From Salvia splendens (Eukaryota; Streptophyta; Magnoliopsida; Lamiales; Lamiaceae), in assembly GCF_004379255.2 (NCBI RefSeq), contig NC_056049.1, positions 16,972,063-17,036,062 of the forward strand: 64,000 nt of DNA, given 5' to 3'. This document shows, piece by piece, positions 10,102 to 22,640 of this stretch (the first letter of the stretch is position 1; each line of letters begins with the position of its first letter). The notes beneath the pieces were generated by a model that worked only from the letters and a program-made list of their open reading frames with translations, had not been told where the DNA came from and made no database searches. The position numbers were made by a program, and so were the translations under genes.

Positions 10102-11625
10102 TGAAAGAGCAGGTTTTCGGTATTGTGTTATATGTAGGTGTGTATCCAACTGATCAGGATAATATCCCAACCTAGCTGAGTCCTTGGCACGACAACCTAA
10201 ACCTGGTATCAATTAAATTTCCTCAACCCACTTCTACTGGTTAGTATGGTGTAGGTAATGGTCGAATCCCACAGAGATGGATGCACTTTGGGTAATTGTG
10301 GTGATAGTCTGGAGAGGGGTTGGTTAGCTACCACGCTTGGGTTGAGATTCTACCTAGACAAGAATTAAAGGTGGTACTCTACTGACTGGGTGGTGTGAAA
10401 ATGATCGACATGCAGCTGTGTACGTGAGAGTGGGGGACACGGTGTTTCAGGGACATGTGGAAAGTACATGGTTACTATAAAAGGATAAACGGAATATCAG
10501 AGAATAAGTGGTGGTTGGGTGGCTGCATTGTCAGATCTGTAGGGTACCAGCAGAAAAGCAAAGGACAAAAGCAAAAAGTAACTAAAAAGCAAAAGTGGTC
10601 CTAAACTTAGATGTGGATGTTGTCTTCTTCAACAAGAATGCAGAAAATCAAACAAACTCAGATTTCATGGTTAACATTTGCAGATCAACAACTTCACAAT
10701 TCCAATCCACAATTAACTCACTAAAATTCAAAGATTAAACGAGCAAAATCAAGAACTACACATACTGGACGACATGCAAGGTGGCAGAATCGAGTAAGCT
10801 CAGATCTCGCACTTAAACACTTCAGAAATTAAATCTAAACAACAACTTAACTAACAAACACAGATCGAGCAACTCCAAAAGCAATCACGCTTTCAACACA
10901 TGAGAAATTACCGCATAGAAAGAGATGCATAAAAACAACTTCATTGCATAAAACGTTTGGATCTTAACGAAATACTTCAAAGCTAACAAGTATCGAAATT
11001 GCAACAGATCCAACGTAAGGAAAACAAGTAAAGATTAACTAGGAAAGCGAATAAATATTGTTTTGCTACTCCGGGCGATGAAACTGCTACGACTACGAAA
11101 TAGACCGGCTGGAACGATGGAAGGCGAATCTCCGGTGAACTGATGGAACTTCAGGTGACCATGGCTGTGGTGAGGAATGAGAAGATGTAGGACAATGCTG
11201 AAGGAACTGATCTACCGAGAGAGAATACTCTAACTAAGTGTGAATGTAGATCCCGATTCTCTCTCCAAGTGGTTTCCTTTTGTAGGGAGGCCTGCCCTAG
11301 ATTTTTAGGAACTGGTTTCCTTTTATAGGGAGGAATGAGAGAATACTCTAACTAAGTGTGAATGTAGGCTCTCTTCGTGAAATGACTCTTTTGCCCTTGT
11401 TTGTGGTTGATCCATCCCAGCAATCCTTCTTCTCTATCTCGAGCCTTTTTGGCATGCATCCTGGTCAGTATTGCACCCTTTTGGCGCTCTTTTCACCTGA
11501 GTTATCCGACCCCTTTTGTACTGACTTGAACCCTTTCCTTGCACACTTTAGGAACTGGTTTACAGATATAATCCAATTATGCACGTATACTGACCAGTAA
11601 CCAAGGCTTAGAATGCGACTTATCA
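10102..11625 (-). repeat. Element B 3' LTR
   Basis: The minus strand begins TGATAAGTCGCATTCTAAG at 11625, matching both LTRs of A, and is preceded by the same AAGTGTGAGCAG phrase found before A's 3' LTR. It can be followed through the shared primer-proximal region (10190-10400) to CTCTTTCA at 10102. Its length of about 1.52 kb agrees with A's 1.49 kb. The last ~60 bases are diverged from A, so the 3' end is a best estimate. Confidence 0.75.
11215..11370 (-). repeat. Duplicated promoter-region segment in the B LTR
   Basis: The phrase GAATACTCTAACTAAGTGTG occurs at about 11223 and 11341 (period about 118 bp), with a TATA-like ATAAAAGG or ACAAAAGG on the minus strand between copies. A's LTR has only one TATAAAAG at this place. 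Confidence 0.7.
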
Positions 11626-13331
11626 AACTGCTCACACTTACCACATGCTTGTCCACAAGCGTGAAGAACAAACAGAAAGAAATAAGTCGAATTCTAGCCT
11701 GGTTACACCCCTGACCGACTCTATCCTAAACTAGACTCTAAACTTTGACGCAAAGAAAAAAAAACACATAAGCGACGGACAAACACATATAAACAGACAC
11801 ACAAAACACTTAAACACATTGATAGGGCTATATTTTCAACCATCCCTCCCCTTGGGATCAGGTGCAATCCGGCCTTAAACAGCCTTAAACTTCTGCCGCC
11901 CTCTTTTCCTTCCCGGTCAGTATATATGCTTGTCAAGATCACGCAAACTCTCGGCTAAAAACCAGATTCGCTCAGTCACTCATTCTTCACCGGGGATGTT
12001 AGGACTGTCTTTCTCTCAAAATGCTGAACCACAGATGCTTCGGACTTAGATCTCACGTGCGGCTCCTGAAGGGCTTTAAGGCTTGTAATGGGGCTATTGG
12101 TTTGAGTGTTAGGGGTGGATGTTCCTAAGGCTCTAAGGTTCAAAAACTACTACTTTATTTATATGTGGGGGAACTGTGTGCATTTGGGCTCTTGGCTGTT
12201 GCTTCTTTTCGGCTGGACGTTTCCTGATATTAGACTCCAACTGGTCAGAAGCTTCTTTGTGGCTTCGCCACCCTTATTCCTTCTTCCTTCTTCCTTCTTT
12301 TTGTGGTCAAGTGTTTTGACCATTTTCTTCAACATTTTTTATGTGGCTTCGCCACCCTTATTCCTTCTTATTTTTTTGGACTTGGGATTTTTTCTCATCG
12401 ATTTTCTCATTGCCCCTCGACTTCTTTCTCCATTTGGTTTTTCCTGTATGTCCTTCTGGCCAGTCGCCTTCTTGCCCTATGCCTCACACACACACAGTCC
12501 TAGTGGCTAGTGGGTTATATCTGGGTATAGATTTGGCTAGAAAGAGGGGTTCTAACGGATGGTTTTTTTGTTCGGATAAGGGTTTCCTACTGCCTTCAGG
12601 ACTTGCTTCACGCGGTCACCTTACCCTAGGAATCATGTGGCAGCCAATCTTTTCTTTTCTGAATTGGTGGAAAGTGGTTCCACTTAGACTTGTAACTCAC
12701 CATTTAAGAGGGCTTTTGTATCTGGCTCTAAGGATGGTTTTTCTCTCATACTTGCATCATCTATACTGACTAGGAGATTCTAGAGGGGGTGGTTTCCATT
12801 GTCCAGCATGTCTTATCTCCCTCAATTCCCCTCACCGTCAGTTCGAGGTGGTTGAGTTTTAAGCCCATTCATAAACACATATATACAAATCCTAGACCTA
12901 AACTAACACTAGCACACACAGTTAACACAAACCACACATATATACATGCCATACTGGCCATTGTCTCCCCCATCCCACTTCACAAGTGTCTGCCCTCAGA
13001 TATGGCTGTGAAATGGAAAATGGGAATGGCTAGTATGACCGACATACAGACGCAACAACACAAGAGCAAAACATACTTAGGCTAAAAATTTCTCACACTA
13101 GACTATGCAATAGGCTAAGTGGGAAAGTTGAAAACCTAAACAGAATTAAACAAACACAAACAACAAAGTAGCAAACCCAGTACTTCTCACACTTAGACTA
13201 TTGAATAGTCTAAGTGTTGTGAATGGGGTTTGCACACACAAACTACACAAAACTAAAACAACAGAACAACCAATAAAATAAAATAAAAAAAACTAAAACT
13301 GAAAAAAAAAACTAACTGGTCAGTGGGGTGG
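11626..13331 (-). other. Element B 3' non-coding region with conserved hairpins
   Basis: I see no ORF with family support. It contains two perfect GTGGCTTCGCCAC mini-hairpins (12259-12271 and 12343-12355) inside an 84-bp direct repeat. A long hairpin has outer arms at 12950-12962 and 13025-13037 and inner arms at 12975-12984 and 13007-13016. A perfect 13-bp CACTTAGACTATT stem lies at 13190-13202/13204-13216, with a weaker one at 13096-13121. Element A carries counterparts in the same order. Confidence 0.65.
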
Positions 13332-16216
13332 TCACATATTCATTTTGCTCCTCCGCGAGGCAGGGCTGGGTACAGGTGGTTCTTCTGGTTCCTCTTCCTC
13401 GGTATCAGACTGATTCTCCTCAGATTCTGCCGGTTCATTGACACCTTCCTCTCCTGGCTCTTCAGTTTCCTTCTCGGTTACCTGTGGTTCATCATTCCGG
13501 CCTCGATGGCCACTTGTTCCAGCTCCCTTAACTATAGTCCCTTTCGCTAACTCTTTCAGAATACTATCCATCACATTCGTCAAACGGGTCAACTCCGCTC
13601 TAGCTTGCCTGTTCTCCTCTGCTAGCTCTGCCACCGCCCTCTCCAGGTTCGCTTGCCTCTGAGCTTGAACCTGCGTGCCCTGGCCAGCTGCAACTCGTCC
13701 AGCTGGAATAGCCTCTTCACCCATGGCGTAAAAACGCGGGGATCCTTCTCTGATGTAGAAAGTGTTTGTGCGGACGAAGAAGGGTGTATCAAACGGGCCA
13801 GGATGGTCCACCATGTATAAGGGAGATAAACCTTCGGCCTCCAAGATAGTTATGCTGTTTCTCACGAAGGCTCCCAAGATGTGGCAGAGGGAAAGATTTC
13901 TTGCCGGACGGGTGGCAATGAGATGGCATTGATAAGCGGTCCAGAAACCCAGATGCAATCTTCTCCCGCGCTTGGTGCACCAAAGGAGGTAAAGTTCTGT
14001 CATTGACGTCCGAACGGCTGAATTTGACTGCCCTATCTGGTTGAAGTCCAGGTAGAGTTGGACCAGGCGCAAGATTGGGTTGTTGAAATGAATGGAGAGG
14101 GATATAGTAGATGAAAACTGCCCAGCAGCTGGGTGAGTGAGTTCATCCCATGCCTCCTCAGGTTCAAAGTCAATGTGCCTGCGGGGAATCCCCCTTTCCC
14201 TACCTGTCCATTCCGGCCCTATGGCCTCATCTAAACTACACATCCCCAATCTGACCGTCCACTCAATCAAGCTCATGCGCACCTCTCTCCCGAATACCCT
14301 AAAGGTTATGGACTCTTCATCCAAGTTTGTAGTGACCCTTAATCTAAAGCTCGTGAAAAACTCCTTTGCCAACCTTATAGGTATACTTGGATCCTTGTTC
14401 TCTAACAGCCAATCAAAATCCAACGCACGCAAATGCAACAAGAAAGGCTCACGCGCATTCAATTCATCAAGGGAAGGGAAATAAAGTACCTTCCCGCTCT
14501 TGATTTTCTTGTTGCCGTCGTCCTTGTCATCAAACGCATCCTGTAGCTTTTTCGTGCTAAAGTGCTTCATGTCCTCAATTAGCTCGTCAGTGAGCTCCAC
14601 CTTCCAACGTCGGTACTTCAATCTCTCCACCGGAGGATGTATCAGCTCCCAATGGTTGTGTGGAAGTTGTTGTTCACCATACTCTTCATCCTCTAGGGAG
14701 ACGTCGCTGTCGGATCCCGACTCTTCACTGGCAGTATATTCGCTATCGCTCAGCTCCCTTCGGCGCGGTGGGGCTCTCTGATCTGGTTCTATGATGACGA
14801 CGCCTGTTTTGACTGTGCGTTGCTTCTTACGGCTTGGCTCCTTGGTAACAGGGGCTTTCCCCTTCCTTTTTCTCTCCTCGCGGTACTTGTCCTCATCTCC
14901 GTCTTCATCTTCTTCCGGTCACTTCTCTGTTTGTGTTGAAGGCTTGTCCTAGGCAGTAGGCTGGGTCTCCACGCGGATATGGGTACTGTCATCTCTTGGC
15001 TCGTCGTGACCTACTGACTCAGATGCGAGGTCCAGATCCTCAGCCATCTTATCAGTCTCCTCTCTCTGGTCACTCGGCGTGACCACTTCGGTTGCCGTCG
15101 AAGTATCTTCCAAGTTAGTAGCTGATAAGGATTCCTCCCCAGGTTTTATAGGAGTAGTACTTTCTTCTTCACTCGAAACCTCCACTGCATCCGCTGTTGT
15201 GTTTGCTTTCACCTTGCTGGATGTCCATTTCCCTAGGCATCTTTGCGACACTCTCTTCGGCTTCGGCCGTTCTGCCTTAGGATCGCTCTTCAACACCAAT
15301 TTCTTTTTAACTGCCTTCGGTTTCGATACTGGAGGTGCCACCGGCTCTGGCTCCTCTATTCGTACAACGGTCTCATCCTTCTGGCTGGGGAGTCACTGAC
15401 TTTCGCTCTTCTTCTCTGGTCTGCCTCTCTTCCACCTCGTCTACTAGCTGGTGGGCTAGGCCTTCTGGGTCGTTCCTTGTACCAGCTTCTTCATCATCTC
15501 CTACTGCCTCCGATGCGAGGTCCAGACCCTCAGCCATCTTGGCAGTGCCTTCTTCCATACTGGTCACCTCGTTCAAAAGTGCCTCAAACTCCTCATCAGT
15601 CATAAAGCCTTACTTTCTGGCCGTTTCGTTCAGATCTATCTCATCCCTTTTCATTTCTTGGGGAACGAGTTCCGCTACCGGTGTTCTCTCCGATTCATCT
15701 TCTTGCTCCCGGCTCTTCTGCTTCTCGCTTGCTTCCCTTTGCCTTCCCCTTGGTCAGAGTCATAATAGGCAGAAAGAGGGTCAACATCCATTGGTTCGAT
15801 TTGTTGGCGAGTCGGGGAGGGTTTTGAGGATTCTGATGGTGTGGACACATCGAGAGAGATTTCTTTTCTGGTGGGATTGTTGAGGAAGTCGGAATGGAAG
15901 TCGGTGGGTGTACTGTGGGTTGAACATTTGTTTCTGGGGTAGGTACTATCGGGGTTTCTCCGGTTGTGCTCGATTCACCTCCGACTTGGCTAAAACCCGC
16001 CAACGCAGCCGCCCAATCTTTGTTCGGGTCTTCTTGCCTGAGGAACTCCGCTAGTGCGTTCAAGAAAACCATCATTGGAACCTGAGGAATCGGCTCTTGT
16101 GGTTGTGGGTTCGGCGGCCGCTCCTCCGTTGGCGGTTGTAATTTAGGGGTTTCATCCCGGCGGGTTGAAGGGGGTTTCTCAGAGGTTTGTTTTCTTGCCA
16201 TTTTCTTTTTCCCCAT
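13332..16216 (-). pseudogene. Element B 3' env-position ORF
   Basis: It starts at the Met at 16216 with a short basic N-terminus (MGKKKMARKQ) and reads in pieces (to 15695, 15603-15373, 15341-14949, 14992-14789, 14630-13332). Several frameshifts and stops fall in its acidic middle. The last piece, 432 residues, holds the conserved domain: LHLRALDFDWLLENK, LAKEFFTSF, ITFRVFGREVRM, then MTELYLLWCTKRG and GFWTAYQCHLIATRPARN. A coiled-coil-like stretch and an acidic tail follow. It corresponds to the Athila 3' ORF. I see no membrane segment, so a true envelope role is not supported. Confidence 0.65.
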
Positions 16217-16828
16217 GGTTTGAATCAGTGAATTTTGGTGGTAGTGTGGGTGTTGAATCTCGGGAGGAACAGTGGGAACTTTGGAAGAGAGAATGGAGGT
16301 AAGGGTTTGTGAAGTCAAGAGGAATGGACGGTTGGCTTAGTAGAGTGGAGTGAAGCAGTTGAGGGTTTGATACCGGCTATAGGTGGTTCCCAGGTCACGC
16401 CGCTTCATGTTGGAGGCGGTTGGGAGCGCTGCCTCCTGATTGGACGTCGCCTGTCCTTTCTGCAAAAGTTGCGCCAAACACAAATTCAAATTTCACACTA
16501 TCCTTTTCAACTCTCTCCCTTAACCTTTTCCCCCCATATTTTCCCAGAATGGTAACAAAGTAAAAAGGACACTTAAATACAATTGGGAGTTTCACCGAAT
16601 TGGTATTCTTGTGGTCAATACGTACTCCAAATTAATACTTAAGGTCCGAAAAATATTTTTTGGATTTTAATTTTTAATTGCAAGCAGAAATCTAACTATT
16701 AAATACCACGTATTTACAATATTTACATTTTACTCTAGGTAATTTGGAATTCTACTTGGCCAACATATGCAAACTTGGCTTAAAGAAAACTAGACCAGTG
16801 AAACTCCAAATTCCCATCCTACTGGTCA
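16217..16828 (-). other. Element B pol-env spacer
   Basis: This 600-bp non-coding spacer is equivalent to 31451-32094 of A. It keeps the same paired AATTTGGAATTC/GAATTCCAAATT-type phrases near 16740-16815 and AT-rich sequence. A subgenomic or spliced message for the 3' ORF would start here, but that is inference only. Confidence 0.5.
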
Positions 16829-17925
16829 TTACGCAACCTTAGTATGTGGTTGTAGTGGAATATCTTCCACTACACCCACATCACTATTATCCCTAAACAC
16901 CTTAAGCCTATGTCCATTTACGATAAAGGGTTCAGAGTTAGTAGTACTCCCTGAAATCTCCACTGCTCCATTAGAGCGGTGTGCGGTTATGACATAGGGT
17001 CTTGTCCACTTCGACTTGAGCTTCCCAGGGATTAGCTTCAATCTTGACTGGAAGAGTAGTACTTTCTGGCCAACATGGAGGTCTTTGGTCCTTAGATTTC
17101 CGTCGTGCCATAATTTAGTTCTCTCTTTATACCACATAGCGGAATCAAATGACTCTAATCTAAGTTCCTCTAACTCCTGCAGCTGCAGTTTCCTTTCCTC
17201 CTCACAGGCTTTAGCATCCTTATTAACTTGTTGTACTGCCCAGTATGCTCGATGTTCGATCCCCACTGGTAAGTGGTACATCTTCCCAAAAATGATTCGG
17301 TATGGGGACATTCCTATGGGAGTTTTGTAGGCTGTCCGATATGCCCACAGAGCATCCGCTAACCTCACGCTCCAGTCCTTCCAAGAAGGGTTGACAGTTT
17401 TTTCTAGAATGTTCTTTGTCTCTCGGTTAGAGATCTCCGCTTGGCCATTTACTTGTGGGTGGTAGGGGCTAGATAATTTGTGGTGAACACTGTACTTCTT
17501 CATCAAGGCTTCGATAGTGCGGTTACAGAAGTGGGTTCCCTGATCGGATATAATGGCCTTTGGTACTCCGAACCGACTGAAAATATTACTCTTGAGGAAC
17601 TTGGCCACCTCTTTCGCCTCACACGTGCTCGTGGCCTTGGCTTCTACCCACTTAGAGACGTAGTCAACTACGACTAAAATATACAGGTTTCCATAGGACG
17701 AGGGAAAAGGACCCATGAAGTCCATCCCCATATGTCGAACAGCTCACAAACAATAACCGGTACTTGTGGCATTTCATCTCGTGCAGAGATCCCACCGGTC
17801 AGTTGGCAACGTTCACAACTTCTACAGAATTCATAGGCATCTTTCTTGAGGGTTGGCCAATAAAATTCGCTATCCAGAATCTTTCTTGCCGTTTTCTTGG
17901 GAGCGAATTGTCCTCCACATGCCAA
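16829..17925 (-). pseudogene. pol: Element B integrase
   Basis: The N-terminal zinc-binding region (17925-17674) keeps CRSCERC, but the second His is replaced by Gln (GGQF against GGHF in A). The catalytic core follows in another frame (17731-16829). It has the first Asp in MDFMGPFP, the second in SDQGTHF and the Glu in [10 protein letters not shown], a complete D,D-35-E set. The C-terminal GPY-like region (SKWTRPYVI) ends at KVA. One base is missing near 17725 relative to A, which splits the gene. The product would insert element cDNA into the host genome. Confidence 0.8.
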
Positions 17926-17958
17926 GGAATGACAGTGTGTAAGTATGTCCCTTTGCTC

Positions 17959-19464
17959 CTAGTCATAAACGCATCTTCTTATCACTTGATCTGCTCCTAC
18001 TTTCCAAAGGTATGGGTCGTCCCAAAAATAGTACTTTGCTTCACTTTTGATCTTCATTCTTTGAGCCTTGGTATTGTTTGGCACTTCTGAAAGCTCTCCT
18101 AAAACTAGGTAGTTGGCTAGGTCCGCAAACCATGACTCATGTCCTACTTTTTCTTTCCCTTTTGCTGTTGTATCCTGGCCAGTGAGCTTCATTACCTCTT
18201 CCCAATCAATTTTTCTGACGGCAAAAATCACTTCACACAAATGTTCCTCCGGGAACCGGTCGTGCACCTCCTCGCTGCTCCCATCTTGCACTATCCTACT
18301 CAAATGATCCGCCACCTTATTCTCGATTCCTTTTTTTTTCACTTCCCAATCGAATTCTTGTAGCAGGAGTACCCATCGGATCAGTCGGGTCTTTGGTTCT
18401 TTCTTTGCAATCAGGTACGTAATGGCCGCATGGTCAGTATAGACGATGACCTTGGATCCTAACAAGTACTGCCGAAACTTCTCGAATGAATACACCACGG
18501 CCAACATCTCCTTCTTAGTGGAGTCATAATTCCTTTGAGCTTGATTCAATGTTTTAGATGCATAGAAGATCACATATCTTTTTCCTTCAATCTTTTGACC
18601 CAGAACATCTCCCACTGCATAGTCGCTGGCATCACACATCACTTCGAAAGGATGATCCCAGTCAGGAGCCCGGATGATTGGCGCGGATATCAGCTTTTCT
18701 TTGAGAAGGTTGAAAGCGGCTTTGCACTGTTCATCAAAGATGAACTCCACCTCGTTTTGAAGGAGACTGGTAAGGGGTTGGGCAATTTTGGCGAAGTCTT
18801 TAATAAATCGTCGATAAAATCCTGCATGCCCTAGAAAACCCCTTATTTCCTTCTGGTCAGTAGGGAATGGCAGCTTGGATTTGACGTCCACTTTGGCTTG
18901 ATCTACCTGGATACCTCTCTCCGACACCACGTGCCCTAGGACGATCCCTTCTGTGACCATAAAATGGCACTTTTCGAAATTTAAGACTAGGCTCTTTGCT
19001 TGACACCTCTCCAGAACCACGTCCAAGTGATGAAGGCGCGAGTCGAAAGAGTCTCTGTAGACTGTAAAGTCATCCATGAATATTTCTATACACTCCTCGA
19101 TCAAATCGGAAAATATGCTCATCATGCATCTTTGAAATGTACCCGGAGCGTTGCACAGATCGAACGACATGCGTCTGTACGCGTAGGTTCCAAATGGGCA
19201 GGTGAAAGCGGTTTTGTCCTGGTCGTCAAGGTCCATGTAGATTTGAAAATACCCGTTGTACCCATCTAAAAAACAGAAGTACTTCTTCCTAGCTAGTCGC
19301 TCCAACATCTGGTCGATGAACTGCAAGGGGAAGTGATCCTTCCTGGTTGCGGCATTCAGTTTGCGGTAGTCAATGCACATCCGCCAACCAGTGACTAGCC
19401 TTGTTGGTATCAGCTCATTTCTCTCATTTTGAACCACTTGGATCCCTGACTTCTTGGGGACCAT
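17959..19464 (-). pseudogene. pol: Element B reverse transcriptase-RNase H
   Basis: This is a 501-residue open frame. RT motifs in order are [25 protein letters not shown] (first catalytic Asp), [17 protein letters not shown], then [11 protein letters not shown] (the FMDD active site) and [15 protein letters not shown]. RNase H follows with [28 protein letters not shown] and NKVADHLSR. The common PFGLCNAP is SFDLCNAP here, and the AVGAVLG segment is altered. A TAG at 17959-17961 separates it from the integrase zinc region in the same frame. It copies element RNA into DNA in the particle. Confidence 0.85.
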
Positions 19465-20537
19465 GTGAATGGGGCTGACCCCAATCGCTGTCGGGCACCG
19501 AATAGATAATTCCCAACTACAGCAATTTCAAAATTTCCTTCAATATCTCCTCCCGCATGTTATGGTTCACCTGCCTTTGCGGGTCTCGATGTGCTTTTGC
19601 TCCTTCCTCCAGCCTGATGTGGTGCATACAAACATCGGGGCTTATTCCCACCAAATCTGTAAGGCTCCATCCAATCGCTCTTTTGTTCTTGCTTAGCACA
19701 GTCAGTAGCCTTGCCTCTTGTTCTTCCGTAAGGCTGCTGCTGATAATCACAGGATATGAGTCTTCTTCCCCAAGGAAGGCATACTTCAGGTTTGCTGGCA
19801 ATTTCTTTAAATCAACTTGTGGGGGAAGTGTGTCTGCTGGTAGAAGGCTCCTTGCAGCATTCCCATCTTTTTCCAATTCACCATCTGAGAGTCCCTCTGT
19901 ACTGGCTGGTAGCTGAGCCCCTGCGACTCCAATAAATTCTGATTTCTGGCAAAAGTCCTTAGTTGCTCATTCTATCTCTTCATCGGTCAACCCTTGGCTA
20001 CTGATCAGGTCGCACCATGCAGCTGCTTCTACATCAGCCTGTCCATACACATCCAATGCTTGGAGTTTTTCCTGCAATAATTCGGTCTCAAGCAAAATCT
20101 TGGACTAGGGGGTCAATTACATCAACATAGCATAGATTTTCAGAATCGATAGGCTTCTTCATGGCCTCATTGATGTCAAAGGTGAATTTCTCTCCATGAA
20201 AATCAATGCAAATTGTCCCCTCAGCCATGTTCATGATTGTCTTAGTTGTTCTAAAAAATGGTCTCTCTAACAATATACCGCTAGACTCCCTAGCTTCAGA
20301 CTCACTCATCTTGATCACATAAAAGTCAGCAGGGTAAGTAAAATTATGCACTCTTACCAACACACCCTCAGGATTTATGCATGACCTATCAGCCAGTTGG
20401 ATTAACACCCTAGTGTTTGACAACTTTACTCCCTTCAATCGATTATAGACTGATAATGGCATAACATTTATAGATGCTCCCAGATCACACATCGCATGCT
20501 CGATTTTCACATCTCCTATAGTTATAGGTAAAGTGAA
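19465..20537 (-). pseudogene. Element B protease and protease-RT linker
   Basis: The protease piece (20537-20088) has FTLPITIGDVKIEHAM, DLGAS and INVMPLSVYNRLKG. The RPFFRTTKTI strand is intact, but the usual GVLLGRP reads GILLERP. The linker to RT (19876-19517 and neighbours) keeps the LPPQVDLKKLP and YAFLGEEDSYPVIIS segments. The three pieces are in different frames. Homology to A begins at TTCACTTTACC (minus strand, about 20532); beyond it the sequence is CACTA. Confidence 0.75.
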
Positions 20538-22640
20538 ATGGATATAATTCAAGGAAGAGATAGGATGTATAAGAGAAAATTTGCTCCCAGAGATTACAAT
20601 CTTGATTTCAATAATGGATTAGATAACTTTATAAGTTATTCTGTGCAACATCCCTCTAAAATGGATGGTTCAAATATTAGATGTCCATGCGCACGTTGTG
20701 ATAATATGAAATATCTTTCTACGGCTAAGGTAAATGAGCATCTTGCAAGAAAATGGATGATTGGAGATTTCATTGTGATAGGGAAGCATGATCCAGTTTA
20801 ATACCTGATGCATCCATGGATTTTTCTCCACCATCGAATCCATACCAACATATGTTACTTGATGTGTGGGGACAAACAACCGGTCAAGAGTCTTATCACT
20901 TCCAGACACAACACTATGCACAATATGTTCCGCATGCCTACATGCCAGAACCCCCCACTAGCGAGTCGCAACAATTTTACAATGCATTAGAAGCGGCACA
21001 GTCTGATTTGTTGGTGGGGTGTGATTACTCTGAATTGTCAACAAATGCTCGACTGATGACTTTAAAGTCTGAACATCGAATGTCTCAATGAGTTGTTGAC
21101 GAATTGTGCCAATTTATGGAGGAGCATCTGTCGAGGCCGAATCGCATACCTAACAGTTTCTATCAGTGTAAGAAACAAATCCAGACATTAGATATGCTCC
21201 ATCTAAAGATACATTGTTGTACGAAGGGGTGTATGATTTACTGGAAAGAAGACGAAAGCAGAACTGAATGCAAAGTTTGTGGTCAAGCTCTATTCAAGAA
21301 TAATGGTAGAAGTCCATTCAAGAAGATGTATTATTTTCCTCTGGGTCCAAGATTGAGGTGGTTGTATGCATCTGAAGTTACCGCTCAATCCATGCAATGG
21401 CATGCGGAGCACACTCAGACTCCAGGAGATGTCTCATCCGGAGGATTCTATAGCTTTTAAAACCTTTGACCAAACACATCCCTTATTTGCTTCCGAATCA
21501 AGAATTGTAAGGTTGGCACTTAGCACATATGGATTTCAACCATTTTTGTCAGACTAGTTCACAATACTCATTGTTGCCAGTGATTCTAACTCCATACAAT
21601 TTTCCACCGTAGATGTGCATGAAAGATCAGTACATGTTTCTCACTGTGATGGTCCGAAGAATCCAAAACAAAACATTGATGTGTTTCTACAACCTTTGAT
21701 TACAGATCTCAATGATCTATGGGATGAGGCAATTCAGGTATATAATATATCTAGAAAACAAAACTTTCAACTACGTGCAGCGTTCATGTGGACTATCAGT
21801 GATTTCTCTGCATATTCAATGTTGTCGGGATGAAGCACATCTGGGCATTGTGTGTGTCCGTATTGTATGGAGGACTCACAAGCCTTCTCCGTGAAGCATG
21901 GAAGAAAAACCACTTGGTTTGATTGCCATAGGAGGTGTATCCACATGAATCATCGGTTTCGCAAAGACAAACAGTACTTTCGAAAGAACAGAATAGAGCA
22001 TTCAGGTCCTCCTCCAATCTTGAATGGGGAACAAATACTTGATCACCTTGACCAATTTGGATTCAAGAGAGTGTTTGACGAAGATGTCGAATAGTAAACT
22101 CGGAGCTGAGCAAGATTTTGGGGTGGAGAAAACGAAGCATATTTTGGGATCTTCCATATTGGAAGACAATTTGATTCGCCACAATTTGGATGTCTTGCAT
22201 ATAGAGAAGAATGCGTTCGACAATATCTTCAATACCATTATGAATGTAGACGGAAAGACGAAGGACAATGCTAATGCATGGCGAGATTTGGAAGTACTTG
22301 GTATACGACCCGATCTTTGGCCACGCGATGGGAAATATCATAAGGCTACTTTCACGCTTGAAAAAGAAAGAAGAGAATTATTGCTCAAATGGCTCAACAG
22401 TTTGAAGTTACTAGATTGTTATGTTTCCAATCTATCAAGATGCATCTATATGATAAAACACAAGTTGTACGGTATGAAAAGCCATGATTGTCATGTGTTT
22501 ATGAAACGATTGTTACCAATTGGACTTCGTGAGTTACTTCCACGCATTGTATGGGAACCTCTGACCGAGTTGAGCAACCTTACTGCTACAGTTGAGCAAC
22601 CTCTAACCGAGTTGACCGTGTTCGCAACGTGCTCAACAAA
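20538..22640 (+). pseudogene. CACTA (En/Spm) TNP2-like transposase, decayed
   Basis: It reads in pieces. An N-terminal transposase-associated domain (20538-20800) has MYKRK, then RCPCARCDN and a VNEHLARKWM segment. The TNP2 core (about 21100-22340) has CTKGCMIYWKEDE, CKVCGQ, YYFPLGPRLRWLY, a CPYCMEDSQAF segment and KHGRKTTWFDCHRR, then LDVLHIEKNAFDNIFNT. It stops just inside the next domain, DUF4218-like (KSHDCHVFMKRLLPIGLREL, about 22480-22590). Stops and shifts occur at 20802, 21092, 21461, 21558, 21834 and 22095. It would have cut and pasted a CACTA element in the nucleus. I cannot find CACTA termini in the window. Confidence 0.8.

Larger units (their letters stand above)
10102..20537 (-). 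mobile_element. Element B: Athila-type element missing its 5' half
   Basis: In minus-strand order: part of protease (20537-20088), linker, RT-RNase H, integrase (to 16829), a pol-env spacer, the env-position ORF (16216-13332), a 1.7-kb non-coding region and the 3' LTR (11625-10102). Gag, PBS and 5' LTR are missing. The high end is fused to a CACTA transposase at 20537/20538. It is closely related to A by LTR, pol and 3' ORF, but its frames are more broken. Its LTR end (CTCTTTCA on the minus strand at 10102) joins directly to element C's gag. Confidence 0.75.

Noticed and set aside
13332..16216. A true retroviral-type envelope in the env-position ORFs
   Set aside because: Neither A, B nor C shows a signal peptide, transmembrane helix or cleavage site; only position and the plant transposon-protein-type domain are supported.
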